Made by a program: the position numbers and the translations under genes
The notes under the pieces: model-generated
Told to the model about the DNA's origin: nothing
What the model saw: only the letters and a program-made list of their open reading frames with translations
Databases searched by the model: none
Assembly: GCA_041398005.1 (NCBI GenBank)
Contig: JAWKVP010000004.1
Coordinates: 124,001 to 188,000 of the forward strand
DNA length: 64,000 bases
Direction of reading: 5' to 3'
DNA from: JAGREO01 sp020446285
GTDB lineage: Bacteria > Pseudomonadota > Alphaproteobacteria > Geminicoccales > Geminicoccaceae
Shown: positions 28,339 to 37,668 of the stretch, piece after piece
Position numbering within the stretch: the first letter of the stretch is position 1
Layout of the letters: each line of letters opens with the position of its first letter

Positions 28339-30024
28339 ATGGCCGGCGCAATGATTGAGCCGCTCGCGGATGACGGATCGTCGGCGGATCTGGCACCGCA
28401 TCTCGATTCTGCGCTGGCCGCCGCCGAAAGGCTGCGCGATGCGGCCATCGTCGCCCTTCGCCCGATCGTCAGCCATGAGGGCCGCATCGACGCGGCATTG
28501 CTCGAGCGCGAACAGCATGCCGCACACGGCCTCGCCTGGTTCGAGGTCTATGTCGAGGGTCTCCGGCAGATGCTCGGCTGGTCGCGGCGGCTTGCGGAGA
28601 TGGACCGGCTCGGCGAGCGCGAAGGGCTCATGCGCGACTGGACCTTCGCCGAATATCTCGCCCGCCTCGCCGGCGGCGTGCCGATGAGCCAGGTGGAATA
28701 TGTCCGCCCGGCGGATCTGTACATGGACGATGCCGACATCCTCGCCTTCATGAGCGATCCGGCCGTGCGCACCGTCATCCGCGAGGGCGGCTCGGTCGGA
28801 CGCCGGGCGCGGCTGGCCGAACTGGTGAGCGAGGGCCACACCGGCGATCACGGCTATGGCGACGAGACCCTGCAAATGGTGCAGGAGCAGTTCCGCCGCT
28901 TTGCCGCCGACAAGGTCACGCCCTTCGCGCAGGGCTGGCATGATCGCGATGAGCTGATCCCCATCGAAATCGTCGACGAACTGGCAGAACTGGGCGTGTT
29001 CGGCCTCACCCTGCCCGAGGAACATGGCGGGCTCGGCATGGGCAAGGAGGCGATGTGCATCGTCACCGAGGAGCTCTCGCGCGGCTATATCGGCGTGGGC
29101 TCGCTCTCGACCCGTTCGGAGATCGCCGGCGAACTCGTCCGTCTCGGCGGCACGGATGCGCAGAAGGAAGAATTCCTGCCGAAGATCGCCTCGGGAGAGA
29201 TCCTGCCGACCGCTGTCTTCACCGAACCCGATATCGGCTCCGATCTCGCCAGCCTCAGGACCCGCGCCGAGCTTGCCGACGGCGTCTGGCGGGTGACCGG
29301 CAACAAGAACTGGATCACCCATGCGGCGCGTGCCGACATGATGACCGTTCTCTGTCGCACCAACCCGGCGGAGAAGGGCTACAAGGGCCTGTCCATGCTG
29401 CTCGCCCGCAAGCCGCGCGGAACGGAGGACGCCCCCTTTCCCGTCGACGGGCTCGACGGCAGCGAGATCGGCGTGCTCGGCTATCGCGGCATGAAGGAAT
29501 ATGCCCTTTCGTTCGATGGCTTCGAGGTGCCGGAAGCCGACCTGCTCGGCGGCGTTCAGGGTCAGGGCTTCAAGCAGCTCATGGCGACCTTCGAGAGCGC
29601 GCGGATCCAGACGGCGGCGCGCGCGGTCGGCGTTGCCGCCTGCGCCTTCGATCTCGGCCTCGCCTACGCGCATGAACGCAGGCAATTCGGTTCCGAGCTC
29701 TTCGACTTCCCGCGCGTCTTTCAGAAACTGGCGTGGATGGCGACCGAGACCATGATCGCCCGCCAGCTCGCACTGCATGCGGCGCGGCAGAAGGACAGCG
29801 ACCGCCGCTGCGATCTGGAAGCCGGCCTCGCCAAGCTGCTGGGTGCGCAGGTGGCCTTCGCCGCCGCCGACAATGCCCTGCAGATCCACGGCGGCAATGG
29901 CTACGCGAAGGAATATCCCATCAGCCGCGTCCTCTGCGACGCCCGCATTCTCAACATCTTCGAGGGCGCGGCGGAGATCCAGGCACAGGTAATCGCCAGA
30001 AGGCTGCTTTCCGGGGCGAACTGA
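28339..30024 (+). CDS. mcd: (2S)-Methylsuccinyl-CoA dehydrogenase
   Basis: This 561-residue flavoprotein of the acyl-CoA dehydrogenase family has the extra N-terminal helical domain (residues about 1-160, with YVRPADLYMDDADILAF) characteristic of Mcd. The core shows LTLPEEHGGLGMG, FTEPDIGSDLASLRTRAE, WITHAARADMM, and the C-terminal HGGNGYAKEYPISR with catalytic Glu in NIFEGAAEIQ. It oxidises methylsuccinyl-CoA to mesaconyl-CoA, step 3 of the EMC pathway. ATG 28339 lies 4 bp after the ccr stop, so the two are one operon. Confidence 0.95.
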   Translation: MAGAMIEPLADDGSSADLAPHLDSALAAAERLRDAAIVALRPIVSHEGRIDAALLEREQHAAHGLAWFEVYVEGLRQMLGWSRRLAEMDRLGEREGLMRDWTFAEYLARLAGGVPMSQVEYVRPADLYMDDADILAFMSDPAVRTVIREGGSVGRRARLAELVSEGHTGDHGYGDETLQMVQEQFRRFAADKVTPFAQGWHDRDELIPIEIVDELAELGVFGLTLPEEHGGLGMGKEAMCIVTEELSRGYIGVGSLSTRSEIAGELVRLGGTDAQKEEFLPKIASGEILPTAVFTEPDIGSDLASLRTRAELADGVWRVTGNKNWITHAARADMMTVLCRTNPAEKGYKGLSMLLARKPRGTEDAPFPVDGLDGSEIGVLGYRGMKEYALSFDGFEVPEADLLGGVQGQGFKQLMATFESARIQTAARAVGVAACAFDLGLAYAHERRQFGSELFDFPRVFQKLAWMATETMIARQLALHAARQKDSDRRCDLEAGLAKLLGAQVAFAAADNALQIHGGNGYAKEYPISRVLCDARILNIFEGAAEIQAQVIARRLLSGAN

Positions 30025-30031
30025 TTTCTTG

Positions 30032-30286
30032 TCAGGTTGAACGCGTCGGTCTGTCGGGCAAGGACGACAACCAGCAAACACGCCTCCCGGCGGCCTGACG
30101 GGCGGCGTGTTCTGTCTGGAATGTCATCGTGGCATGGTGTCCGATCGGAAACCAGCCGCCCGGATCCTCGACATCCCGGCGATATTCCTCGAAACCGAAC
30201 GATCCGTCGGGGCGCACGAAGATATCCACGCAATGGCTGCCGTCCGGAGAATTCACCGACTTCATGACCTTGTTGATGTGAGCCAT
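30032..30286 (-). CDS. Conserved hypothetical protein
   Basis: This 84-residue protein begins MAHINKVMKSVNSPDGSHCV, then DIFVRPDGSFGFEEYRRDVE and WFPIGHHATMTFQTEHAARQ. It resembles a small conserved alphaproteobacterial protein with no assigned function. No signal, membrane segment or known domain is visible. It ends 7 bp from the mcd stop on the opposite strand and lies before gapR on the same strand. Confidence 0.7.
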   Translation of the reverse strand: MAHINKVMKSVNSPDGSHCVDIFVRPDGSFGFEEYRRDVEDPGGWFPIGHHATMTFQTEHAARQAAGRRVCWLSSLPDRPTRST

Positions 30287-30314
30287 CGCGTCGAAAACCG
30301 ATGTCTGACAAAAA

Positions 30315-30560
30315 TCAGAGCATGCCGATGGCGGATTTGTAGACGTCGAGGAGTTCTTCCTGTTCCATACGGTCGTGGGGCTTCATCTTGCGCAGTTTGA
30401 GCAGCTGGCGCATGACCTTGACGTCGAAGCCCTCGCCCTTGGCCTCGGCAAATACTTCCTTGATCTGTTCACCGAGCTCGCGTTTTTCGTCCTCGAGGGT
30501 TTCAAGGCGCTCGATGAAGGATTTGAGCCTGTCGCCGGTCACACCCTGTACGTCCGCCAT
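30315..30560 (-). CDS. gapR: GapR-like nucleoid-associated protein (DUF2312)
   Basis: The 81-residue sequence GDRLKSFIERLETLEDEKRE, EQIKEVFAEAKGEGFDVKVM and LRKMKPHDRMEQEELLDVYK is the complete DUF2312 domain. In Caulobacter GapR forms a coiled-coil clamp on overtwisted, AT-rich DNA and supports replication and topoisomerase activity. ATG 30560 gives the family start. It is an alphaproteobacterial marker gene. Confidence 0.93.
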   Translation of the reverse strand: MADVQGVTGDRLKSFIERLETLEDEKRELGEQIKEVFAEAKGEGFDVKVMRQLLKLRKMKPHDRMEQEELLDVYKSAIGML

Positions 30561-30657
30561 TCCGGGAATTCTCCTTCTGTTCGTGTCACGCAACGGCGTA
30601 GTGCAGGACCGCGCCACATGCCAAGCGCAAACCGCTTTCGCGAGCGGGTGCTCGGCC

Positions 30658-31014
30658 TCACACCCTGTCGGCGCGCAGGCTCCGCAGACGTTCGCGCGCC
30701 CTTGCGCGATGCCCGTCATTCACATGGCGACCGAAGAGCGCGATCACGGCGGCGATCACCGCCGCATCGTCGGTGAAGCCCATGCCGAGGACGAAATCGG
30801 GAATGGCATCCACCGGCAGGATGAAATAGGCGACGGCACCGAACAGCATGGCACGTGCACGCGCCGGCGTCTTCTCGTCGAGTGCGCAGTAGTAGGCCGC
30901 GAGAAGATCATCGGCGAACGGCACATGCGCCAGAACGCGACCGAGTTTCGCCCAGAGCTGCCGGGGTTCGGGCGCACTGGCGGGTTCGGGCAGACGGACG
31001 AGGCTCTTTTCCAT
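30658..31014 (-). CDS. YkvA-family (DUF1232) membrane-associated protein
   Basis: This 118-residue protein carries the DUF1232 motif in a hydrophobic stretch (GAVAYFILPVDAIPDFVLGM, then GFTDDAAVIAAVIALFG) at residues about 58-95. Function of the family is unknown. ATG 31014 is preferred to longer in-frame starts because upstream sequence belongs to an inverted-repeat segment. Confidence 0.8.
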   Translation of the reverse strand: MEKSLVRLPEPASAPEPRQLWAKLGRVLAHVPFADDLLAAYYCALDEKTPARARAMLFGAVAYFILPVDAIPDFVLGMGFTDDAAVIAAVIALFGRHVNDGHRARARERLRSLRADRV

Positions 31015-31045
31015 GAACAAGGAGATGGGTGCTCGTTCAGGCATT

Positions 31046-31198
31046 CGCAAGTTCAGTGGATCGAACCCGACATTTGAATCCCGCAGCCGACGAAGCAAGG
31101 GCGCGGTTGTCACATTCAAATGTCGGGATCATTTGATCCACCACAAGGAATCGCTCGTGGCACATTTTGTTGGAAACCTACCACGAGCGCAAGTTCAG
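31046..31198. repeat. Nested inverted repeats flanked by an 11-bp direct repeat (MITE-like)
   Basis: CGCAAGTTCAG is found at 31046-31056 and 31188-31198. Between the copies lie perfect 14-bp arms CCCGACATTTGAAT (31066-31079) and ATTCAAATGTCGGG (31114-31127), extended by GTGGATC/GATCCAC outside them, and a second hairpin with 9-bp arms CGCTCGTGG (31152-31160) and CCACGAGCG (31181-31189). No coding frame. The right repeat overlaps the last codons of the enolase-like gene. Confidence 0.6.
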
Positions 31199-32520
31199 GC
31201 GGTCAGCGAAGGTTCGGCCGGGCGTTGCGGCAGGTTGCGCAGGGGGGCGCCGCCGGCGAAGCGCGCGCGATCGCCGAGTGCTTCCTCGATGCGCAGGATT
31301 TCGTTCCACTTGGCCATGCGTTCCGAGCGCGCGAAACTGCCCACCTTGATCTGCGGAACGCCCCAGCCGACGGCGAGATCGCAGATGGTCGTATCCTCCG
31401 TCTCGCCCGAGCGCGCGGAGACGATGGCACCGAAGCCGTAGGCGCGCGCGGCGTCCCAGGCGGCGAGCGTCTCGCTCAGGGTACCGCGCTGGTTGGGCTT
31501 GACGAGGACCGCATTGCAGGTGCCGGCATGAGCGGCGGCGCGGACCCTTGCCGCATCGGTGACGAGAAAATCATCGCCGACGATCTGCACCCTTGCGCCA
31601 TGTTCGCGGCTGAAGGCGGCAAAACCGGCGGGGTCGTCCTCGGCGAGCGGGTCTTCCACCGAGGCGATGGGATAGCGTGCGAGCCAGCCCGACAGAAGCT
31701 CGATCATGCCGTCCGTATCGCGCTCGCTGTCGTCGCGCGCGAGCCTGTAGACACCGTTCCTGCCGAACTCGGATGCCGCGACATCGAGCGAGATCACGAC
31801 CTCCTCGCCGGGTCGCCGGCCTGCCCGCTCGATGGCGGTCATCAGCGCCTCGAGCGCCTCCTCGTTGCTGTCGAAGGCGGGCCAGAATCCGCCCTCGTCG
31901 GCCACGCCCTGCAGGCGGCCGCGCTCCTCCATGACGAGGCCGGCGGCACGGTAGATCCCGGCGGTCCATTCGAACGCCTCGTCGGCGCTCGACGCACCCG
32001 GACACATCACCATGAAATCCTGGATATCGACACGCCTTGCGGCATGCGCGCCGCCGCCGAAAATCTGGATTTCCGGCAAGGGCACACAGTCCACCGCACG
32101 GTCGCCGGCAAGGCGGCGCCAGAGCGGAACACCGTCGCTGGCGGCGGCGGCGCGGGCGGCGGCCATCGAGACGGCGATGGTCGCATTGGCACCGAGACTC
32201 CGCCTGTTCTCCGTTCCATCCAGTTCGATCAATGCCCGATCGAGTGCCTCCTGATCGCCGGCATCCATGCCGGCAAGGCGTGGCGCGATGCGTTCCCTGA
32301 TGCCGGCAACCGCGCGGCGCACATCGTAACCACCGAGATGCTCGCCGCCGTCGCGCAGTTCGAGCGCCTCATGCATGCCCTTCGATGCGCCGGCGGGAGC
32401 GATGGCCCGCCCCGTGCTGCCATCGACGAGCCGTATCTCCGCCTCGACCGTCGGCCGGCCGCGGCTGTCCCAGACCCGCCGTCCCAGCACGGTCGCGATG
32501 TTCATGGATGCCGGGCTCAT
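31195..32520 (-). CDS. Divergent enolase paralogue
   Basis: A 441-residue protein with the whole enolase framework: GGAHAARRVDIQDFMVM, DEGGFWP, SLDVAASEFGRNGVYRL, VEDPLAEDD, GDDFLVTD, LVKPNQRGTLSET and QIKVGSFARSERMAKWNEIL. Metal ligands and the catalytic Glu and Lys are kept, but substrate-loop positions differ from housekeeping enolase: GASKG in place of GASTG, FGGGAHA in place of NGGAHA, and SARSGETED where the family has SHRSGETED (substrate-contacting His lost). It probably dehydrates another phosphorylated acid. It overlaps the kinase gene upstream by 4 bp (ATGA). Whether the genome has a second, standard eno cannot be seen here. Confidence 0.85.
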   Translation of the reverse strand: MSPASMNIATVLGRRVWDSRGRPTVEAEIRLVDGSTGRAIAPAGASKGMHEALELRDGGEHLGGYDVRRAVAGIRERIAPRLAGMDAGDQEALDRALIELDGTENRRSLGANATIAVSMAAARAAAASDGVPLWRRLAGDRAVDCVPLPEIQIFGGGAHAARRVDIQDFMVMCPGASSADEAFEWTAGIYRAAGLVMEERGRLQGVADEGGFWPAFDSNEEALEALMTAIERAGRRPGEEVVISLDVAASEFGRNGVYRLARDDSERDTDGMIELLSGWLARYPIASVEDPLAEDDPAGFAAFSREHGARVQIVGDDFLVTDAARVRAAAHAGTCNAVLVKPNQRGTLSETLAAWDAARAYGFGAIVSARSGETEDTTICDLAVGWGVPQIKVGSFARSERMAKWNEILRIEEALGDRARFAGGAPLRNLPQRPAEPSLTA

Positions 32521-33521
32521 GACGTCATCTCCTGAAGCCAGATCTCGGGATAGCGGGCAAGCCGCTCGGGGGGATCGACGAGAAGGGCCAGGGCAATGCC
32601 GCGCACCCTGTTCTTGTCGGACGGTTCGGTAATGTACTCGACCGGCGACTTGCCGTCGATCCGGCCGAGCAGAAGGCCCGCGAGCAGGCTCGCGGCACGC
32701 GCCTCGAGATCATCGGGATGTTCGAAGGTCACGAGCGGCAGATAGGCGCCATAGAGGGCATTGAAGGCGTCGAGACAGGCTTCGAGCCATTGCCGCTTCC
32801 ACACGCCCTTGAGCAGCAGGTGATTGAGACAGAAGGCGAGGTCGAATGCCGGATCGCCATACCAGGCGCATTCGGCATCGAGGAACACGGGTCCGTGCGG
32901 CCCCTTGAGGATATTCTTCGGGCTGACGTCGCCATGTACCAGCGCCTTCTGCGTCTGCGCCGTGCGCCGTGCCAGGGCCTTGAGCTGACGGGTGACACTC
33001 CTGTGACGCGCGGCGGGGGCGAGCAGATAGGGTTCGAGGCGGATCGAGTGAAAGATCTCGTCGCTGCGGAAACGCGCGGCGACACTCGCCTTGCCCGCCG
33101 TCTCGCGGTGAATGACACCGATGGCGCGGCCGACCGCGGCGGCAAAGGCGCAGTCGATCTCGCCCTCCGCGAGTTGCGCCTTCCACAAGGGAAAGCGGGC
33201 CGGATCGAGATAGTGCATGACGATGGCCGAGCCGGTCTCATCGACATGGACGAGCGGCGGCACGGCGTTGGGCAGAACGCGCGAGACCACGTCCATCCAG
33301 CCCGCCTCGTAATGGCTCCGTTCCACGGGCGCGCGCCAGTCGGCCTTGACCTTGAGCTTCGAGAGCGCCCGCTTGACGCAATATTCGTTATGGCCGATGC
33401 GCACATGCCAGATGTCGCTCGAGACCCCGCCGGTCAGCGGCTCCATGGGCGGAGGCGGGCCGAGTTCGAGCAGACCCGCACGGCGCAGGATCGAGAGAAT
33501 GTCGCTGTTCCAGTTGACCAT
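32517..33521 (-). CDS. APH/choline-kinase-fold phosphotransferase
   Basis: This 334-residue protein has the Brenner motif LVHGDVSPKNILKG (residues about 194-207) and the metal-binding VFLDAECAWYGDPAFDLAFC, diagnostic of aminoglycoside-phosphotransferase-fold small-molecule kinases. The N-lobe has GGVSSDIWHVRIGHNEYCVK. The start is taken as ATG 33521; a longer in-frame start exists at 33590. It is translationally coupled to the enolase-like gene, suggesting it phosphorylates a metabolite that the enolase-like protein then processes. Antibiotic resistance is unlikely from the context. Confidence 0.85.
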   Translation of the reverse strand: MVNWNSDILSILRRAGLLELGPPPPMEPLTGGVSSDIWHVRIGHNEYCVKRALSKLKVKADWRAPVERSHYEAGWMDVVSRVLPNAVPPLVHVDETGSAIVMHYLDPARFPLWKAQLAEGEIDCAFAAAVGRAIGVIHRETAGKASVAARFRSDEIFHSIRLEPYLLAPAARHRSVTRQLKALARRTAQTQKALVHGDVSPKNILKGPHGPVFLDAECAWYGDPAFDLAFCLNHLLLKGVWKRQWLEACLDAFNALYGAYLPLVTFEHPDDLEARAASLLAGLLLGRIDGKSPVEYITEPSDKNRVRGIALALLVDPPERLARYPEIWLQEMTS

Positions 33522-33783
33522 ATAGCCGAAGCCGTCCCCGAAAATCGCCAAAGGCGTGCACCGGCATCGCCGCCCGTACGCGCCGCACAACTAGCAAGCA
33601 GGCGAGTGCTTGGCGAGGGATCAATGCGGTGTCCACCAGCAGTCCCGACCGCTACCGCCCGTTGCGCTGGCGCCCCCCGCTGCCCTCGTTCGGCTTGACG
33701 AAAGCTGCGCCACCTTCAAATGATGTCTGCTCAAAGTCGAATCGGATCATGTCGTTTCCGTCTGCCAGCAGGGTTGAGTTCCC

Positions 33784-33900
33784 ATGAGCGAATTCCACGC
33801 TTCCGTCTGTCCGCATGATTGTCCGTCCGTCTGCACGCTGCAGGTGGAGCGGACAGAAGACGGGCGCATGGGCAGGGTGCGCGGCAGCAAGCTCAATCCC
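33784..33900 (+). pseudogene. Duplicated 5' end of the molybdopterin oxidoreductase gene
   Basis: The 117 bp from ATG 33784 match 35431-35547 at 115 positions; both differences are synonymous third-codon changes (Cys9 and His11 codons). The reading begins MSEFHASVCPHDCPSVCTLQ and stops being homologous after KLNP, running out of frame into GMC sequence. It is a dead gene fragment. Confidence 0.85.
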
Positions 33901-35351
33901 CGGCGAAGTTCGGCGGGCTTCCCAACACACGCTTCGACTGGGCCTATCGTACCGCACCGCAACGGGAACTGGCCCATCGTCAGATCGCCTATCCGCGCGG
34001 CCGTGGCATCGGCGGTACGGGCTCGATCAACTACATGATCTACCTGCGCGGACATCCAGCCGACTATGACGGCTGGCGGGACAGTGGCTGCGAAGGCTGG
34101 GGCTGGAGCGATGTACTGCCCTTCTTCAGACTTGCGGAACATCATCTGGCGCCCGGCGATCCGGAGATTCACGGCAGGGATGGGCCGCTGACCGTTGCCC
34201 TGCCTGCCAGACGCTACGAACTGGCCGAGATGTTTCTCGAAGCCTGCCAGCAGGCGGGAATAGCGTTCAACACCGATCTGAACGGCGATCGGCTCGATGG
34301 CTGCGGCTACTTTCCGGGGACGGTTGCACGGGGCGAGCGCGGCAGCACCGCCCGCACCTATCTTCGCGAGGCGGGCGGACGTCCCAATCTGCGGATCGAG
34401 ACGGGTGCAACGGTCCTGCGGCTCGTTGTCGGGCACGGTCGGGTGCGGGCGGTCGAGTATCTCCATCGCGGGCAGAGCAAGCGGGTTTTCTGCGATGGCG
34501 AGATCGTTCTTGCGGCGGGAGCGATCGGCTCGCCGCATCTGCTCATGCTCTCGGGCATTGGTCCGGCGGACGAGCTTGCCGCGCTCGGTATCGATCCGGC
34601 ATGCGATCTGCCGGGCGTCGGCCGCAACCTGCAGGATCACCTGCACTACCGTTCGCGCTGGGAGATTACACGGCCGCTTTCCAATTTCGGACGGAACGCG
34701 CGGGAAACGGAACGGATCGAGCGCGAATATGCGGATGACCGAAGCGGCCCGCTCGCCAGCCATCTGTTCGAATCGGGTGCGTTCCTGCGCTCCGGCACGG
34801 ATGTCGAGGTTCCCGACATCGAGCTTTTGATGGTCCCGCATCTGATCAGCCCCGGAGCCACCGAGCTCAGACCGCCGGATCGCCACGGTTTCACGATTCC
34901 CGGTTTTCCCACACGGCCGGAGAGCCGGGGCCGGGTAGCACTTGCATCGGCCGATCCGCTTGATCGGCCGGTCATCGATCCGGGCTATCTGAGCGACCCG
35001 CGCGATGCGGATGTAACGATTTCCCTCATCAGACGCGCACGCGAGGTCGCCCGCCAGAAGGCCTTCGCATCCATCCTGGGACAGGAGATTTCACCCGGCC
35101 CGTCCTGCGACAGCGACGAGGCCATCCTGAACGATATTCGCGCCATGGCCTCGACATCGTTTCATCCGGTGGGCACCTGCCGGATGGGTATCGACGAGGA
35201 AGCGGTGGTCGATCCGCGGCTGCGGCTGCGCGGACTGGACGGGCTGCGCATCGCCGATGCCTCGATCATGCCGCGCATGAACACCGGACATCCCAACGCA
35301 CCGACCATCATGATCGCCGAACGCGCGGCCGCCCTGATGCGGGAAAGCTGA
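33901..35351 (+). pseudogene. GMC oxidoreductase lacking its FAD-binding N-terminus
   Basis: From about 33903 the frame reads TRFDWAYRTAPQRELAHRQI, then YPRGRGIGGTGSINYMIYLR, the GMC signature GAIGSPHLLMLSGIGP, and the C-terminal SFHPVGTCRMG and NTGHPNAPT with the catalytic His/Asn pair. These belong to the choline dehydrogenase/alcohol oxidase family. The first ~80 residues, including the GxGxxG FAD motif, are missing and replaced by the duplicated oxidoreductase fragment in a different frame. The only in-frame upstream start is TTG 33819 within that fragment. Without the Rossmann start a functional flavoenzyme is very unlikely, although the remaining frame is uninterrupted. Confidence 0.8.
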
Positions 35352-35430
35352 ATCTCGTTCCACTTGACGGAGCGCACGCTGCCCCCAAAATGATTCCGCC
35401 CTGCCTGCCATTGCCGGAGATCGAGTTTCC

Positions 35431-37485
35431 ATGAGCGAATTCCACGCTTCCGTCTGCCCGCACGATTGTCCGTCCGTCTGCACGCTGCAGGTGGAGCGGA
35501 CAGAAGACGGGCGCATGGGCAGGGTGCGCGGCAGCAAGCTCAATCCCTATACCGCCGGCGTGGTCTGCAACAAGGTCAGCCGCTATGCCGAGCGTTACCA
35601 TCACGCGGAGCGCCTCGCCCATCCCATGCGCCGGACCGGCGCGCGCGGTTCGGGCGAGTTCGAGCGGATCGGCTGGGAGGATGCCCTCGATCTGGTCGCC
35701 GAGGGACTGGCGCTGGCAGAGCAGGCGCATGGTGCCGAAGCCGTCTGGCCCTACTGGTATGCCGGAACGATGGGGTTCGTGCAGCGTGACGGCATCAACC
35801 GGCTGACGCACACGAAGAAATGGTCGCGCTTCGATGGCACGATCTGCACCAGGCTCGCCGATACCGGCTGGAAGGCGGGCTATGGCAAACTCTGGGGCGT
35901 GCCCTGCGAGGAAGCCGGCGACCTGAGCGATCTCATCATCGTCTGGGGCTGCAATCCGGTTGCCACCCATGTCAACCTGATGAACCACATCGCCCGTGCG
36001 AGAAAGCGCGGGGCGAAGCTCGTCGTGGTCGATCCCTACCGTACCGGCACGGCGGCGCAGGCCGATCTCCACATCGCCCTGCGCCCGGGGACCGACGGCG
36101 CGCTCGCCTGTGCGATGATGCATGTGCTCTTCCGCGACGATCTGGTCGACCGCGCGCATCTGGCGGCGCACACGGACGCACCGGAGGCGCTCGAAGCGCA
36201 TCTGAAGAACCGATCGCCGGAATGGGCCGCTCCGATCACCGGTCTTTCGGTGGAGACCATCACCGACCTCGCACATCTCTACGGCCGCACCGACAGGGCG
36301 TGGATCCGTTTCGGTTTCGGCTTCACCCGCTCGCGCAACGGTTCGGCCGCCATGCACGCGGTCTCATGCCTGCCGGTGGTCACCGGCAAATGGGTCAGGG
36401 ATGGCGGCGGCGGTCTCTACAACATGCGCGACGTCTATGGCTGGGACAAGACGATGATCGAGGGGCTCGATGTCGTCGATCCATCCGTCCGCCTGCTCGA
36501 CCAGTCGCGCATCGGCCCGGTTCTCACGGGCGACCGCAGCGATCTCGGCGATGGCCCCGGGGTTCACGCGCTGTTCATCCAGAACACCAATCCCATGTGC
36601 GTCGCGCCGGATCTCGGCCTCGTGCACAGGGGGTTCGCGCGCGAGGATCTCTTCATCGCCGTGCAGGAACAGTTCATGACGGATACGGCGAAACAGGCGG
36701 ATGTGCTCCTGCCGGCGACCATGTTCGTCGAGCATGACGACATCTATCACGCCTCGGCACACAGCCGTTTCCAGATCGGCCGCAGGATCTTCGAGCCGTT
36801 CGCCGAGTGCCGCTCCAATCATCATGTGGTGTGCGGGCTCGCCAGAAGACTGGGTGCTGTGCATCCGGGCTTCGACATGAGCGAACTGGAGCTGATCGAG
36901 GATCTGCTCGCCCGCTCCGGTCATCCCGATCTCGCCACGGTCCGGCGCGAGGGTGGTTTCGACGCGCGACCGGATGCCGACACCCTGCATCAGCGCAACG
37001 GCTATCCGACAGCCGACAGGAAATTCCGCTTCCGCCCCGACTGGAAATCACTCGGCGATGCGGACGGCAGGATGCCCGAACTGCCGGATCACCTCGAGGC
37101 AACCGACGAGATCGGCGGGGATACACCCTTTCGCCTCGTCGCCGCCCCCGCCCGGCAGTTTCTCAACACGAGCTTCACCGAACTGGCGAGCGGCCGCGCG
37201 CGGGAGGATCGGCCAAGGGCGCGCATTCACCCGGATGTCATGGCCCGCCTCGGCCTTGAGGAAGGCGACCGGGTCCGTCTCGGCAATGCGCGCGGCGAGG
37301 TCGTCCTGCCGGCCATCGCCGGACCGGGCCAGCATGAGGACACGATCGTCGTCGAGAGCATCTGGCCCAATCCCCATTGGGAGGGCGGCATCGGCATCAA
37401 TCTCCTGCTCTCCGCCGACCGCGGCCTGCCGGCGGGCGGGGCCGCCATCCATGACACGGCGGTCTGGCTGCGGACGACCGGATAG
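35431..37485 (+). CDS. Molybdopterin-dependent oxidoreductase (DMSO-reductase family)
   Basis: This 684-residue protein has an N-terminal 4Fe-4S motif VCPHDCPSVC with the fourth Cys in GVVCNK, then the molybdopterin domains (IIVWGCNPVATHVNLMNHI, VVDPYRTGTAAQADLHIALR, QNTNPMCVAPD) and a C-terminal dinucleotide-binding domain (residues about 565-680) with LNTSFTE and RIHPDVMARLGLEEGDRVRL. No Tat signal is visible, so it is probably cytoplasmic. Substrate and redox partner are unknown; it is similar in layout to formate dehydrogenase/thiosulfate reductase-like catalytic subunits. No small subunit follows. MoeB at 4.9 kb may serve its cofactor. Confidence 0.88.
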   Translation: MSEFHASVCPHDCPSVCTLQVERTEDGRMGRVRGSKLNPYTAGVVCNKVSRYAERYHHAERLAHPMRRTGARGSGEFERIGWEDALDLVAEGLALAEQAHGAEAVWPYWYAGTMGFVQRDGINRLTHTKKWSRFDGTICTRLADTGWKAGYGKLWGVPCEEAGDLSDLIIVWGCNPVATHVNLMNHIARARKRGAKLVVVDPYRTGTAAQADLHIALRPGTDGALACAMMHVLFRDDLVDRAHLAAHTDAPEALEAHLKNRSPEWAAPITGLSVETITDLAHLYGRTDRAWIRFGFGFTRSRNGSAAMHAVSCLPVVTGKWVRDGGGGLYNMRDVYGWDKTMIEGLDVVDPSVRLLDQSRIGPVLTGDRSDLGDGPGVHALFIQNTNPMCVAPDLGLVHRGFAREDLFIAVQEQFMTDTAKQADVLLPATMFVEHDDIYHASAHSRFQIGRRIFEPFAECRSNHHVVCGLARRLGAVHPGFDMSELELIEDLLARSGHPDLATVRREGGFDARPDADTLHQRNGYPTADRKFRFRPDWKSLGDADGRMPELPDHLEATDEIGGDTPFRLVAAPARQFLNTSFTELASGRAREDRPRARIHPDVMARLGLEEGDRVRLGNARGEVVLPAIAGPGQHEDTIVVESIWPNPHWEGGIGINLLLSADRGLPAGGAAIHDTAVWLRTTG

Positions 37486-37668
37486 AAACGCCGCTGCCGC
37501 CTGACAGGGTCCGGTGCCGCCATTGTCTTCATCAGGTTGTGGTATGCTTTTGTTACCGACACTGTCGCACATGAGTACCAGCATCATGGTTGCCGTTGGT
37601 TAAGATGGAAAAGTCATATTGAATTAACCAATCGACCTATGTCTAAGTCATGATCGAGAAACGGCAGC

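Noticed and set aside
33522..33783. A 32-codon minus-strand frame (MIRFDFEQTSFEGGAAFVK) upstream of the duplicated oxidoreductase start.
   Set aside because: No homology recognised and no ribosome site; left as intergenic sequence.
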